A DNA stretch of 64,000 nucleotides from Candidatus Nanohaloarchaea archaeon (GTDB taxonomy: Archaea; Nanohalarchaeota; Nanosalinia; Nanosalinales; Nanosalinaceae). Position 1 is the stretch's first letter; every line of letters starts with the position of its first letter. Of this stretch, positions 1 to 9,009 are shown piece after piece. The DNA lies in contig JACOQA010000003.1 of the NCBI GenBank assembly GCA_014297435.1, positions 62,001 through 126,000 of the forward strand, written 5' to 3'. A program made the translations under genes and the position numbers. Below the pieces are notes generated by a model, which saw only the letters and a list, made by a program, of their open reading frames with translations, did not search any database and was not told the origin of the DNA.

Positions 1-844
1 CAACCTTTTCCTGTATGATATCGGTAAAACTAATATCGCCCTCAATATATGCATCAGAGGTCCTATAGTCGGCCATCCCCTCAATTTCATAATTACCTCC
101 TTCAATATTACCTCTCCAGATACCTGTAATCTCTCCAAACTCGCCCGGCTCCAACTTGACTTCATTAAAGTTTATTACCCCCTCCCTTCGTCCATTTTCA
201 ACAACTGTGGCGTTCCCTTCCGTGATCGATGTTGTAACAGTACCTGTATTCCTCATCTGTGCGATTACTTGAACTTCATTCTCCCCTATTCTAATCCCTC
301 TGAGATCAGCAAGTTTCACCTCTCTTTCTGCATTACCGTCCACCCTAAACACAAATCTAGGCACGGTAAGTCCAAGTGTTGAAGTCCCATAACCAGAACC
401 TGTCGCTCTATCCAGTCGCGGGTTAAGATTGACTGTTCCAACGTGGTAGCCAGGTTCAGCATCATTTGGGATATTGAGACTGAATGTCATCTTGCCCTGC
501 GCGTTAATTGTACCTCCCGAGTAACTGTACTCCTTGGTAGTGTTGGGGTTTATACTATAATCTTGCTGGAAATCTGCCCACGATTCAAAGTCTTCCTCCG
601 ATACTTCATCCGGTTCAGTAAACTGTCCCGAAAATATATCCGAGACCATGGGCTTTCCCAAATTTGGTTGTAAATTGAATACGTCATCCACGTCACTCGT
701 GACAACATAGAATGTAATGTCGAGACTTTGGCCGGGTTCAACATTACCTAAGTCTTTGAAGCCGGGAGCCACCCCAACTGAAACCGATGCTACTGTTGAG
801 ACCATAAAGACCAATAACAGGATTACTGAAAGCTTTCTTCTCAT
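1..844 (-). CDS. Secreted surface protein, C-terminus cut by window edge
   Basis: An uninterrupted reverse-strand frame runs from the ATG at 844 to the left edge, giving about 281 residues. The N-terminus MRRK followed by a hydrophobic stretch to about residue 25 is a signal peptide. The remainder is rich in short beta-type patterns of the kind found in archaeal S-layer or CARDB/Fn3-like extracellular domains (for example VEPGQSLDITFYV and VIAQMRNTGTVTT), so an exported multi-domain surface protein is likely. A TATA-like element on the same strand at 871-880 lies about 30 nt upstream. The gene is divergent from the secreted protein at 1171. No specific function can be named. Confidence 0.8.
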   Translation of the reverse strand, partial: MRRKLSVILLLVFMVSTVASVSVGVAPGFKDLGNVEPGQSLDITFYVVTSDVDDVFNLQPNLGKPMVSDIFSGQFTEPDEVSEEDFESWADFQQDYSINPNTTKEYSYSGGTINAQGKMTFSLNIPNDAEPGYHVGTVNLNPRLDRATGSGYGTSTLGLTVPRFVFRVDGNAEREVKLADLRGIRIGENEVQVIAQMRNTGTVTTSITEGNATVVENGRREGVINFNEVKLEPGEFGEITGIWRGNIEGGNYEIEGMADYRTSDAYIEGDISFTDIIQEKV

Positions 845-932
845 CACTGTCCAAAAATAAGAATCACCCAATTAAATAGGTTTGATCTAGTTTCCAGCAA
901 TTTGACGTCAACCCTTGTCATCCCCACCAACC

Positions 933-940
933 TTTTTATA
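933..940 (+). promoter_or_regulatory. TATA box of the leader/gene at 1171
   Basis: TTTTTATA at 933-940 predicts a transcription start near 960-965, exactly where the structured leader begins. This leaves an untranslated leader of about 205 nt before the ATG at 1171, exceptional in a genome where many genes look leaderless. Confidence 0.5.
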
Positions 941-960
941 CAAGCCCCGGGAATTCAGCT

Positions 961-1130
961 CTAGGGGAGTTTTAGCATGGGGAGAAAAACTCAAAGTGGT
1001 TGAAACATGTCAAGAAGCAAAGTAAATCGAAGAGAACTCTTCCCAGTATACAGTACCCCTAGATATTTCTCTTTTCATCCAGCTGAAGGGTTAGCTGATC
1101 AGTGTGAACCCGATTCTAGACCCTATAGGG
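961..1130 (+). ncRNA. Candidate structured leader or small RNA
   Basis: The non-coding stretch 845-1170 holds several complementary segments. CTAGGGG (961-967) pairs with CCCCTAG (1056-1062) and would enclose a domain of about 90 nt. Inside it GAGTTTT can pair with AAAACTC. Downstream GGGTT (1088-1092) pairs with AACCC (1107-1111), and CCCTATAGGG (1121-1130) is a perfect palindrome. The first helix begins at the predicted transcription start. I find none of the conserved SRP RNA or RNase P RNA motifs. It is either a cis-acting leader of the gene at 1171 or an independent RNA. Confidence 0.35.
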
Positions 1131-1170
1131 CTGGACTCAAAACCCCCAAAAACAAAATAGAGGTGATTAA

Positions 1171-2238
1171 ATGAACAAGAAAGTGCTTACAGCACTAGCA
1201 GTTCTTTCACTCGTAGCCATGTCTGGCTCCGCAGCTGCACAGGGAAACGAGTCATCAACAGTTGATGTTTCAGTTTCCAGCAAAGTAGCAGTTGACGTCA
1301 AGCCAGCAAGCCTAACCTACTCAGACATAGGCGTAGGAACCCAGTCAACCGCTTCAGACAGAAATTTCAAAGCTGTAGAAGTAGAGAACATCGGATCTGA
1401 GTACGTTGACAGAGTATGGGTAAACTCGACAAGTCCTAGCGATTCTCCTTTCGGATCCGGATCAGCAAGTCAGTACGATGCAGGTAACTTCCTACAGGTC
1501 AAACCTGCAAACTACTCAACTAAGTTGAGCGGAGACGATAAGGACTTCCACTACGTTAACAGGAAGGAATTTATCGCAAACGAAGATAACAACGCACAAG
1601 TACCTTCCTACATTCAGACAGACGGACAGTGGACGCTAGCAGGATCCGCAAGTACAACAGATCCAACAAACGTTTGGGTCGGCAGAATGAGGATGGGAGA
1701 CAGTAACTACTTCTTCGCAATCGGATCGGCATCCAGTAGTTGTGATACAGACAACACAGGAACACCGGTTATGAGAATTGCGAACACTCCTCAGGACGAT
1801 GACCAGATTGGTACAGTCGACTTCTCCAACAGTGGAGATGACTGGACACAGTACAACATTACGTCATCGACCACCGATTACGGTCTGACTGGTTCAGGTC
1901 CTACCGACATCAACGGAGTTAATCTATCACTTGGCACAGGAGCCAGTGAAGTCAACAGGACTTACGACGTCTTGACAGACTGTGATGACAGCAACCCACA
2001 CGTTATCAGAACTCGTTACAACGCTCAGGCTGGAGATGCATCAGATCTGACAACTGACGGAGTCAGAACGTCTTACCTACTGAGCTCAGTAGGAAACTCT
2101 GGCGGCATGCTTGAGCCAGGTAACGCAGTCACGATCAACACTGCTGTAGAAGTTCCACAGGGTGTTGCTCAAGGTAGCGTTGGACAGGGTAAGTTAACTG
2201 TCCTAATTACGGCTGACACATCTCAGACCACAAATTAA
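1171..2238 (+). CDS. Secreted protein of unknown function (355 aa)
   Basis: The protein starts with a clear signal peptide (MNKK, hydrophobic core, cleavage after about SAAAQ at residue 24). The mature part is acidic, rich in Ser, Thr, Asn and Gly, has many N-x-S/T sequons and contains no C-terminal membrane helix. Regions such as VEVENIGSEYVDRVWVNST look like beta-sandwich strands of archaeal envelope proteins. The start is supported by GAGGTGATT, an extended Shine-Dalgarno match, 3-11 nt upstream of the ATG. It has its own promoter and a long structured leader, and is followed by a T-rich tract. It may be an abundant surface or pilus-like protein, but I do not recognise a family. Confidence 0.8.
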   Translation: MNKKVLTALAVLSLVAMSGSAAAQGNESSTVDVSVSSKVAVDVKPASLTYSDIGVGTQSTASDRNFKAVEVENIGSEYVDRVWVNSTSPSDSPFGSGSASQYDAGNFLQVKPANYSTKLSGDDKDFHYVNRKEFIANEDNNAQVPSYIQTDGQWTLAGSASTTDPTNVWVGRMRMGDSNYFFAIGSASSSCDTDNTGTPVMRIANTPQDDDQIGTVDFSNSGDDWTQYNITSSTTDYGLTGSGPTDINGVNLSLGTGASEVNRTYDVLTDCDDSNPHVIRTRYNAQAGDASDLTTDGVRTSYLLSSVGNSGGMLEPGNAVTINTAVEVPQGVAQGSVGQGKLTVLITADTSQTTN

Positions 2239-2261
2239 GCTGATTAAGTCAGTCTGATCAA

Positions 2262-2282
2262 AACCATTTTCTTTTCTTCTTT
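2262..2282 (+). terminator. T-rich terminator after the secreted protein
   Basis: The tract after the 1171 gene (about 2262-2282) is a run of T interrupted by a few C and A, typical of archaeal intrinsic termination, and precedes the promoter of the MoxR operon. Confidence 0.4.
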
Positions 2283-2354
2283 ATCTTCCGACTAAAGTTG
2301 AAGGACCACTGTAGAAAATCGGTTTTTTATTCAGTCTTTCTCAAATCGTTAGAT

Positions 2355-3365
2355 ATGACTAACCAATACATGGAGCTCTCGGAGGAAGAGATGGCCGAGA
2401 AGGCTGACGAGTTCCAAGAAAAAATCCGTACGATGGAGAAAGAAGTCCAGAAAGGATACATTGGGCAGGAAGACGTTATCCACAAAATCCTTCTATGCAT
2501 GGTTGCGAACGGCAACATTCTGCTTGAAGGCGTTCCCGGACTTGGAAAATCATTCCTTGTCGAGACCTTAGCACGAGTCGTAGAAGGCACAGAGATGCAT
2601 CGTATCCAGTTCACACCGGACAAACTACCTTCAGATATTGTAGGTACTGAGGCATATAACGAGGACAAAGGTTTCTACGTTGAGAAGGGACCGATCTTCG
2701 GAAACTTTATTTTGGCGGACGAGATTAACCGTGCTCCGCCGAAAGTTCAGAGTGCGATGCTTGAGGCGATGCAGGAGCACAAAGTTTCTATTGGCGATGA
2801 GACATTTCATTTACCGGAGCCTTTCTTCACTATGGCAACACAGAACCCTGTAGAACAGGGAGGAACTTATCCGCTTCCGGAGGCACAGATCGACCGATTC
2901 CTTTTCAAGATCTACTTGGATTATCCGAAGAAACATAACGAGCAGAAGATTATCGACATGAACGCAAACATAATGGACGAGGAAGACTTCGATGTTTCTC
3001 CTGTAGTCACTAAACAAGATGTGTTGGATATTCAGGATTTCTCTCAAGTTGTAACTGTTTCGGATGAGATCAAGGCTTACATCGTTGACCTTGTCGATGC
3101 TTCAAGAAATCCTGGTGACTACGGTATGGAGTACTCAGAGTACATCGATTGGGGCTGCACGCCGAGGGCTTCGATCAACCTTGCCTTAGCGGGCAGGGCG
3201 AACGCTCTCTACAACGGAAGACATTATGTCACACCAGAGGATATTCGTGCCGTAATCAAGGACGTCTTCATTCACAGAATTATTTTGAACTACGAGGGCG
3301 AAGCACAAGGACTTGAGGTAGAGGACGTTATCCAGAATATTGTTGACAGGGTTCCGGTGCGGTGA
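2355..3365 (+). CDS. MoxR-family AAA+ ATPase
   Basis: This is a MoxR ATPase, a chaperone-type AAA+ protein that acts with VWA-domain partners to mature other proteins. Walker A is GVPGLGKS (residues 59-66). The Walker B region reads LADEINRAPPKVQSAM, followed by sensor 1 in MATQNP and the C-terminal lid with TPRAS. The length of 336 residues is usual for the family. A TTG start at 2298 is possible, but ATG 2355 is preferred because TTTTTTATT at 2323-2331 lies about 27 nt upstream, as in leaderless genes. It heads an operon with DUF58 (next start 4 nt after this stop) and VWA genes, the classic MoxR-DUF58-VWA set. Confidence 0.93.
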   Translation: MTNQYMELSEEEMAEKADEFQEKIRTMEKEVQKGYIGQEDVIHKILLCMVANGNILLEGVPGLGKSFLVETLARVVEGTEMHRIQFTPDKLPSDIVGTEAYNEDKGFYVEKGPIFGNFILADEINRAPPKVQSAMLEAMQEHKVSIGDETFHLPEPFFTMATQNPVEQGGTYPLPEAQIDRFLFKIYLDYPKKHNEQKIIDMNANIMDEEDFDVSPVVTKQDVLDIQDFSQVVTVSDEIKAYIVDLVDASRNPGDYGMEYSEYIDWGCTPRASINLALAGRANALYNGRHYVTPEDIRAVIKDVFIHRIILNYEGEAQGLEVEDVIQNIVDRVPVR

Positions 3366-3369
3366 TACG

Positions 3370-4263
3370 ATGCCAGATGTCGAGGACTACATCTCAAGAA
3401 AAGAAATCAGGGACGAGCTAGACGCCGAAGTCAAACGGGTTTCATCACTCTTCCGCTTCGTTCTCAAATACCAGAGACACTTCCAACCGAGCGGGGTAGA
3501 GTTCTCCGGACTAAGACAGTACCTTCCTTCCGATGATGCTTCAAGGATTGACTGGAAGAACTCTGCGGGAAAGGAAGATCTGTTTGTTAAACAGTACGAG
3601 GAAGAGCTTGACATGGACATCTTCATAGTTTTTGACGCTTCAGATACAATGCTGTTCGGTACGGCAGAGAAACTGAAGTCGGAGTACGCCGCCGTGGTTT
3701 CTGCAGCACTTTCCTTTGCTTCGATTGAGGCAGGTATCAACGTTGGATTCGGGATGTGGGCTGACGGACAGCAGATCTTCATGACACCTCAAGGTGGACA
3801 CGATAGATATCAAAGAATACTGGACGAACTGACAAAGCAGAAAAATTATGGTGGAAGCTTCAACCTTGAAAATGCTATAAACGATGTTATCGGACAGATA
3901 AAAGAAAACACTGCTATATTTGTTGTCTCCGACCTGATCGATGTGGAGGGCGAATGGAAATCAAAGGTAACGCTAGCTTCGATGAAGTTCCGGCACACTA
4001 TGACAATAATGGTGAGAGACCTGAGAGATTACAAGCTTCCAGACTCCGGAAATATACGTTTCGAGTCGGCTGATGGAATGAAACAGATGGTTGTCGATAC
4101 GGGAAGTGTAAGAGAGAAATATAATGAAGAAGCCCAGAAGCAGGAAAACGCAATCGAGGAAAAAGTGGAAGGTGCTGGGTCAAGTTTTTTGAAAATCGAC
4201 ACTAGGAAGAAGTTCTCTTCAAGGTTCGCGGAGTTCTTTGACAACGACGAAGGTGAATGGTAG
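3370..4263 (+). CDS. DUF58 domain protein, MoxR partner
   Basis: DUF58 proteins contain a VWA-like fold and accompany MoxR ATPases. The signature is visible: SGLRQYLPSDDASRIDWKNSA followed by a VKQYEEE segment and the metal-site-like core FIVFDASDTM. The start is set at ATG 3370 (MPDVEDY), with a GGTGAT ribosome-binding site overlapping the moxR stop; the earlier in-frame start at 3340 would overlap moxR. The length of 297 residues is normal. No signal peptide or membrane helix is apparent, so it should be cytoplasmic. Its 3' end overlaps the VWA gene by 7 nt, indicating translational coupling. Confidence 0.88.
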   Translation: MPDVEDYISRKEIRDELDAEVKRVSSLFRFVLKYQRHFQPSGVEFSGLRQYLPSDDASRIDWKNSAGKEDLFVKQYEEELDMDIFIVFDASDTMLFGTAEKLKSEYAAVVSAALSFASIEAGINVGFGMWADGQQIFMTPQGGHDRYQRILDELTKQKNYGGSFNLENAINDVIGQIKENTAIFVVSDLIDVEGEWKSKVTLASMKFRHTMTIMVRDLRDYKLPDSGNIRFESADGMKQMVVDTGSVREKYNEEAQKQENAIEEKVEGAGSSFLKIDTRKKFSSRFAEFFDNDEGEW

Positions 4264-5216
4264 GAATGCAGCTAATTTTCACAGATCAGTACGCATCAAT
4301 CCTGCTCGTTATGAACGCTCTCGCCCTCCTTTTCTACTATGGAGCTAAGAAAAAGAAACGTCAGAGAGCTATGAAGTTCGGAAACTACTCGACACTTCAG
4401 AAGGTTGCAGGTAAGAACTTTCTCAAGTCAAGCAACGTTATACTGGTAACCCGGATGCTGGCGTTAACCGCTTTAATCGTAGGGCTCTCCCAACCTGTTA
4501 TAGTCCAGGAAACCATGTCCTCCAACTCAGATTATATTATTGCTATGGACTCTTCAAGCTCTATGCTTGAATCGGATCTCGAACCCACAAGATTCAGGTC
4601 ATCGAAAACAATTTCTCAGGACTTTATTTCAAGACTGTCGAACCAGACGAGGGTTGGCGCGGTAAGTTTCGCAGGAGAGGTGAATAAAGAATCAGGTTTG
4701 ACTTCTGAAAAGCAGCAGGTATCTATGGATATTGAAAACACTGAGATCGGTTCCACTGCAGGTACCGCTATCGGAGACGCACTATACACATCAAGTTCTA
4801 TGCTTCTTGAGACAAACCGTTCAAGAACCGTGATTCTGATTACGGATGGTCGTAACAACGTTGGAAGCCCTCTGAACGAGTCTGTTGAGTTTGCGAATAG
4901 TCATAACGTGGAGATTAATACTGTCGGGATAGGCGAATCAAACCGTTCGACAGAGAACTTTGGAACCGTTGATGGACAGAACGCTTCAAAAGCCGAGTTC
5001 CCTAACCTGAACGCATCTAAACTGAGAAATATATCCAACTCGACAGGAGGAGAATTTGTGACAGCCTCAAACAGTACGAGTTTAGAAAATGCTTTCCTCA
5101 GTTTTGAGCAGAAAGATGAGAGACGTCCAATATCCCGTTATTTCATCCTACTTGGCGCGGCTTTATTGCTTATCGAGTGGATTCTGGGAACAACCCGATA
5201 CAGCATCCTACCTTAA
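4257..5216 (+). CDS. VWA-domain membrane protein (BatA-like)
   Basis: This 319-residue protein has an N-terminal hydrophobic segment, a second helix near residues 60-85, a von Willebrand A domain and a C-terminal membrane helix (FILLGAALLLIEWIL). This is the BatA/aerotolerance architecture, with the VWA domain outside the cell. The MIDAS metal site is visible as DSSSS (DxSxS), with the threonine loop GSTAGTAIGD and the later ITDGRNN. ATG 4257 overlaps the DUF58 stop by 7 nt; an ATG three codons later is an alternative. It should bind an extracytoplasmic protein with help from MoxR. The nearby secreted proteins are possible clients, which is inference. Confidence 0.88.
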   Translation: MVGMQLIFTDQYASILLVMNALALLFYYGAKKKKRQRAMKFGNYSTLQKVAGKNFLKSSNVILVTRMLALTALIVGLSQPVIVQETMSSNSDYIIAMDSSSSMLESDLEPTRFRSSKTISQDFISRLSNQTRVGAVSFAGEVNKESGLTSEKQQVSMDIENTEIGSTAGTAIGDALYTSSSMLLETNRSRTVILITDGRNNVGSPLNESVEFANSHNVEINTVGIGESNRSTENFGTVDGQNASKAEFPNLNASKLRNISNSTGGEFVTASNSTSLENAFLSFEQKDERRPISRYFILLGAALLLIEWILGTTRYSILP

Positions 5217-5247
5217 ACCCTTATTTAATACCTCATAATTATGGTTC

Positions 5248-6771
5248 ATGACTGAGGAAAACACCGAGAGTCTCGAGCCAGATGAAGTCATAAAGATCGT
5301 GAAGGGAACAGTTCCAGAACTAAAGGAAGAGTTAAGAGAAGAAGATTTTTCTCATCAGCAGCTTCAAAAAATACTCAGGTCTGAGAAAGCGCTTAAAGAT
5401 CGTAAAACAGCTAAGAACTTTATTAATAAACAAATAAATGCGCTAGAAGTTAAAGAAGAACTTAATGGAGCCGAGAAAGAAATCAAGAAACTTGAGGAAC
5501 GTCTTGGTAATATAGAAGATATAGAGGGCTTTCATACAGCGGCAGAAGCATCCGATATAGACTCTGAAGAACTGCTGGAGGTTGCAAACTCCACCGTTGA
5601 AGATTTAGAGGAGTTTATAGAAACTAAAAAGATAACTCGCGACAATCTGGAAACACTTCTCAGTATTGAAAAAGATGCCAAGAACCGTAGAACAGCGATA
5701 AAACTTCTAGAAAGAAAGATAGAGAAGAGGAAAGGTGAAGAAAAACTGGAGAAAGCCGAGGAAGATCTTGAAGAATTTGAAGAAGATCTCGAGGAAATTG
5801 ATCCAGAGGAGCTTGCAGATGAAGCACTTGGCGACATACCTGAAGATTCATATGATAAGGCGAAAACGGAATCTAAAGAGGAAAGCCAATCAAAAGAGAA
5901 AACAGAAAAATCTGATAAGACGGAAGAGAGGAGTGAGGAAGAATCAGAAGAGGCCGAAGAAGCTGATGAAGAGGATTCCGATGAAAAGGAGCAAAAGGAA
6001 GAGAATCTGGAAGAAGATGAACAGGTTTCCGAGAAAGAGAAGAAGCAGGAACTTGCTGAAGACATAGACCTTCCAGAAGGTGTTAACTTGGAAGATATCA
6101 GTCTTGAGGATCTTAAGGAGCTTAAAAATGAGAAAAATGAGCGTGAACAACTTATACAGGATTTGATGGAAGAAGGTCTGAACGAAGAAGAACTGCGTAA
6201 TACTTCAACTTCTGATCTTAAGACAATCAAGGATGAGATGTCTGATAAATCGGAGAACGAAGAACAGGAAGATGAAAAGCAAGAAGAGCAGGACAGTGAA
6301 GAACTGAAAGAGGAAGCTGAGCACGATCTTGAGATGCTGATGGGCGCTGTAAAAGATTCCGAAGATGCTTCCGATGAGGACTCGGGTCCGAGCGCCATGG
6401 ACCAGCTTAGAGACGTTAAATCAAAAGTTACGAATGTTTTCAACCGCGGAAGCAATTCAGAAGAATCTGACGAACGAATCGAAGCTGAAGACGTAATCGA
6501 GCTACTAGAAGACTACCGAGAGGAAGACAAGAGAGAGGCTGCTATAAAGACAGCGCAAATCATGAAAGGTTATCTAGAATATTCTAGAGGGATAGAGAGG
6601 GAGATGACTTACAAGGAGCTTTCTGAAAACCTTGAATCTGACTCAGATGAGATGGAGAAGCTGAAAAGCTTCTTTGAAAGAATGAATACTGATCAGTACA
6701 CCGGCAATATCAGAGAAGATGATATTGGCGAGGTAATTGACTGTGCGGAAGAAGTTGTGAACTCAGGTTAA
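5248..6771 (+). CDS. Large acidic coiled-coil protein with a duplicated N-terminal module
   Basis: I do not recognise a family. Residues 12-63 and 107-158 are diverged copies of one module of about 52 residues (TVPELKEELR... aligned with TVEDLEEFIE..., both ending in K-R-K/R-TA then a KxI helix). The middle, about 160-370, is extremely Glu/Lys/Asp/Ser-rich, low complexity and probably disordered or coiled coil. The C-terminal 90 residues, about 415-507, are a more ordered helical domain (AIKTAQIMKGYLEYSR, MTYKELSENL) weakly like DUF4129 tails found in MoxR/DUF58 clusters. It follows the VWA gene after 31 nt and is cytoplasmic, so a cluster-specific adaptor is plausible. Confidence 0.8.
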   Translation: MTEENTESLEPDEVIKIVKGTVPELKEELREEDFSHQQLQKILRSEKALKDRKTAKNFINKQINALEVKEELNGAEKEIKKLEERLGNIEDIEGFHTAAEASDIDSEELLEVANSTVEDLEEFIETKKITRDNLETLLSIEKDAKNRRTAIKLLERKIEKRKGEEKLEKAEEDLEEFEEDLEEIDPEELADEALGDIPEDSYDKAKTESKEESQSKEKTEKSDKTEERSEEESEEAEEADEEDSDEKEQKEENLEEDEQVSEKEKKQELAEDIDLPEGVNLEDISLEDLKELKNEKNEREQLIQDLMEEGLNEEELRNTSTSDLKTIKDEMSDKSENEEQEDEKQEEQDSEELKEEAEHDLEMLMGAVKDSEDASDEDSGPSAMDQLRDVKSKVTNVFNRGSNSEESDERIEAEDVIELLEDYREEDKREAAIKTAQIMKGYLEYSRGIEREMTYKELSENLESDSDEMEKLKSFFERMNTDQYTGNIREDDIGEVIDCAEEVVNSG

Positions 6772-6774
6772 AGC

Positions 6775-7296
6775 ATGAACCCTCCTAAGTATATAGAAGA
6801 TCTTGAAAGCTCTGAGAGACGAAAAAACTACTTTAAACATATTACAGTCTCTCTAAGTATAGTAGTTTCTTTTCTTATTGTCGGTCCTCTGGTTCATGAG
6901 GTCGCTCATCTGGGCGTATTAATTCTGCAGAACTGCAGCTATTCCACCAGCTTTAATCTTACTTTACTAAAAGGGATTTATGCTTCGGTAACTCCTTACT
7001 GTTCTCCCGAAACTCTTGGAGTATCGATATTTTACGCCTCGGGCTATGTGTCTACCCTCATTTTCTCCGGTCTTGCTCTCTTACCGAAAAAGTTTCGTGA
7101 ACATCTTTCAGGCATAGCTATAGGTTCAGCTCTCTCAGTACTTACAACTATAGGTTCGAAAGGCGATATCCAGAACTTATCTCAGTCAGCAGGAATCGAA
7201 AACACTATAGTCTTAATCTCGTTATTCATTATACCTGCTTTAGTTGTTAGCCTTCTTGGTGTGAAGAGAATTGTTGATCTAGAAGGGGAGGAATGA
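6775..7296 (+). CDS. Integral membrane protein with HExxH motif
   Basis: The 173-residue protein has about four hydrophobic helices. Within the first one lies HEVAH, an HExxH zinc-site motif, in the context GPLVHEVAHLG, as in M50-type and related intramembrane metalloproteases. The third ligand, usually an Asp in a later helix, is not obvious; D168 near the C-terminus is outside the membrane region. It starts 4 nt after the coiled-coil gene and is probably the last gene of the MoxR operon. Its end overlaps the end of the convergent surface-protein gene by 18 nt. A protease role is inference from the motif alone. Confidence 0.72.
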   Translation: MNPPKYIEDLESSERRKNYFKHITVSLSIVVSFLIVGPLVHEVAHLGVLILQNCSYSTSFNLTLLKGIYASVTPYCSPETLGVSIFYASGYVSTLIFSGLALLPKKFREHLSGIAIGSALSVLTTIGSKGDIQNLSQSAGIENTIVLISLFIIPALVVSLLGVKRIVDLEGEE

Positions 7297-9009
7297 AACG
7301 CTGAAGACCCCGTAGTAGCTCAATGTCATGTAAAGCAGTATGAAAACCTCTCCCATAAGCAAGAATACGAATGGGGCTCTTGCCAGAACCGAGTCTGCAT
7401 CCATTCTATTCTTCAGTATAGCGTAAAGAGCCAGAAGGATGGTCCAGATGATCGCCACTACCGGAGGTCTATCTTCCTGCGGGATTAATCCTTCTTCAGG
7501 TGTTATGCTGAAGTTGATGTTGCTGAATGAGTATGCTCCGTCCGCACTCGACACTATCATCGTTGCGTTACAGGTTTCTGCGGAGTTTGCAGCCTTTATA
7601 GAGAGATCAAGCGAACCTGACTCGTTTATACCCAGGCTGTCGATCGTTCCTGTCTCGACCACTCCACAGTCTTCAGTGTTCTGAAATCTTGCGGTAATGT
7701 TTTGTAGAGGTTTTCTACCGGTGTTCTGGATCAGTATTGGAAGAGGTTGGGTCGCATTAGTTTTTACTGAGACGGAACTCGGAGCTTCCTGTATTGAAAC
7801 CTTTGAAGTGAAGTTATCCTGCTTCACATCTACAGTGAAGTAGTCGAGATCTAGATCTGTTTGAGGGTTCGTTGCTCTCACAGGAATAATGTATCTGCCC
7901 GGTTCTTGATCTTCTGGGGGTCTAACAAAAACTTCACGTGTAACGTTTTCTCCGGCAGAGAGATTAGCGACCTCTGCATTCCTTACCTGCCAGTCGGGTC
8001 TTGTCTCAGTTATTTCAGGTGTTATCTCAATGTCGCTAGCAGTAGCATTACCTATATTCTGTACATAGAGTTGTGCCGGAGCGAAGCTTCCCTGTGTCGC
8101 GTCATAAGAGCTATTTACAGGCTCAATATCTATTTTTAGAACCGGCGCTCTTGACTGACCGGGATTAGGATTGTCTCCTGGCGTTGGTTCAGGTACTGGC
8201 TCCGGTTCCGGTTCCGGGACCGGTGTCTCTCCAGGATTAGGATTATCTCCTTCTACAGTAGTGTTTGATTCTTCTCCGGTCTGGTTAGCGTCTTGCGGCT
8301 GGGTTACATCGCTCGTAGAGTTACCTGTTTTGTTTCCAATTGTAGCGTTTGTGTCTCCAGTATCGTTAATATCTTCAGGGGTCGGTTCACCCGTGTTGTT
8401 TGCGGTATCGGTTCCTCCGGATTCGCCTAATGTATCAAGTATAGCAAAGTTAGCGAAACCCTCGTTGCTCTTCTCTTTAACTGTATTATTTTCGAATTGG
8501 CAAGTGTAGTTAAAATCCAGCCTTCCAGTATAGTTACCTCCGCCATAATCTGTGATTGCTCGGAACTGTCTCATGTAGAAGGCTTCGGTATCTTCATCTG
8601 CAGTAACATTCGCATCCTCTGAAGTGATGTAGTGTGGTATAAAGTAGGTTTCAGAGTACTCAACAGTATCGTTTGTCTGGTTGTTTAAGGTCTGCAGACT
8701 GAGGTCTATAGGCTCTCCCGTAGGCTCACCTGGCTCCCATACATCGGGTTCCCTTGTAACTTCCATCGAAACGTTAACAGAAATGTTAGCGTTTCCAGTA
8801 TTGAATATAGTTGTGCTGAAGAATCCTTTCTCTCCAATACCCATGTAAGAAGGTTCTGTCGATGTGTTACCAGGAGACGAAATATCAGTAAAGCCTATAC
8901 TGCAAGTGCTATCTGTGGAAACACCTACGTTCGAGTCTTCGGCCGAAGCTCCAAAGCTCATCAAAACAAGTACTAGTAGCACAGCATAGGTCAGTACAGC
9001 TTTTTTCAT
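7279..9009 (-). CDS. Membrane-anchored surface protein with Pro-Glu linker
   Basis: The protein has a signal peptide (residues 1-23), an extracellular region with a CARDB/Fn3-like pattern (IFNTGNANISVNVSM, about 30-190), and an Asn/Thr/Pro-rich linker (about 195-288) ending in Pro-Glu repeats. A second group of beta domains follows (about 290-510, with VQNIGNATASDIEI and IQNTGRKPLQNITA), then two C-terminal membrane helices (about 518-535 and 546-570). There are many N-x-S/T sequons. NEW-like domains of this type are common in archaeal envelope proteins. It is the last of four same-strand genes; its ATG directly follows the upstream stop (TGAATG). It may be a client of the MoxR/VWA system. 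Confidence 0.82.
   Translation of the reverse strand: MKKAVLTYAVLLVLVLMSFGASAEDSNVGVSTDSTCSIGFTDISSPGNTSTEPSYMGIGEKGFFSTTIFNTGNANISVNVSMEVTREPDVWEPGEPTGEPIDLSLQTLNNQTNDTVEYSETYFIPHYITSEDANVTADEDTEAFYMRQFRAITDYGGGNYTGRLDFNYTCQFENNTVKEKSNEGFANFAILDTLGESGGTDTANNTGEPTPEDINDTGDTNATIGNKTGNSTSDVTQPQDANQTGEESNTTVEGDNPNPGETPVPEPEPEPVPEPTPGDNPNPGQSRAPVLKIDIEPVNSSYDATQGSFAPAQLYVQNIGNATASDIEITPEITETRPDWQVRNAEVANLSAGENVTREVFVRPPEDQEPGRYIIPVRATNPQTDLDLDYFTVDVKQDNFTSKVSIQEAPSSVSVKTNATQPLPILIQNTGRKPLQNITARFQNTEDCGVVETGTIDSLGINESGSLDLSIKAANSAETCNATMIVSSADGAYSFSNINFSITPEEGLIPQEDRPPVVAIIWTILLALYAILKNRMDADSVLARAPFVFLLMGEVFILLYMTLSYYGVFSVSFLPF

Noticed and set aside
961-1130. SRP RNA or RNase P RNA
   Set aside because: Conserved helix 8 or P4 motifs are absent.
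2298-2354. TTG start for moxR
   Set aside because: TATA spacing favours ATG 2355 and the extra residues do not look like the family.
5532-6455. Long reverse-strand Ser-rich open frame
   Set aside because: It is the mirror of the Glu/Lys/Asp-rich coiled-coil gene; Ser/Leu runs arise from its codons.
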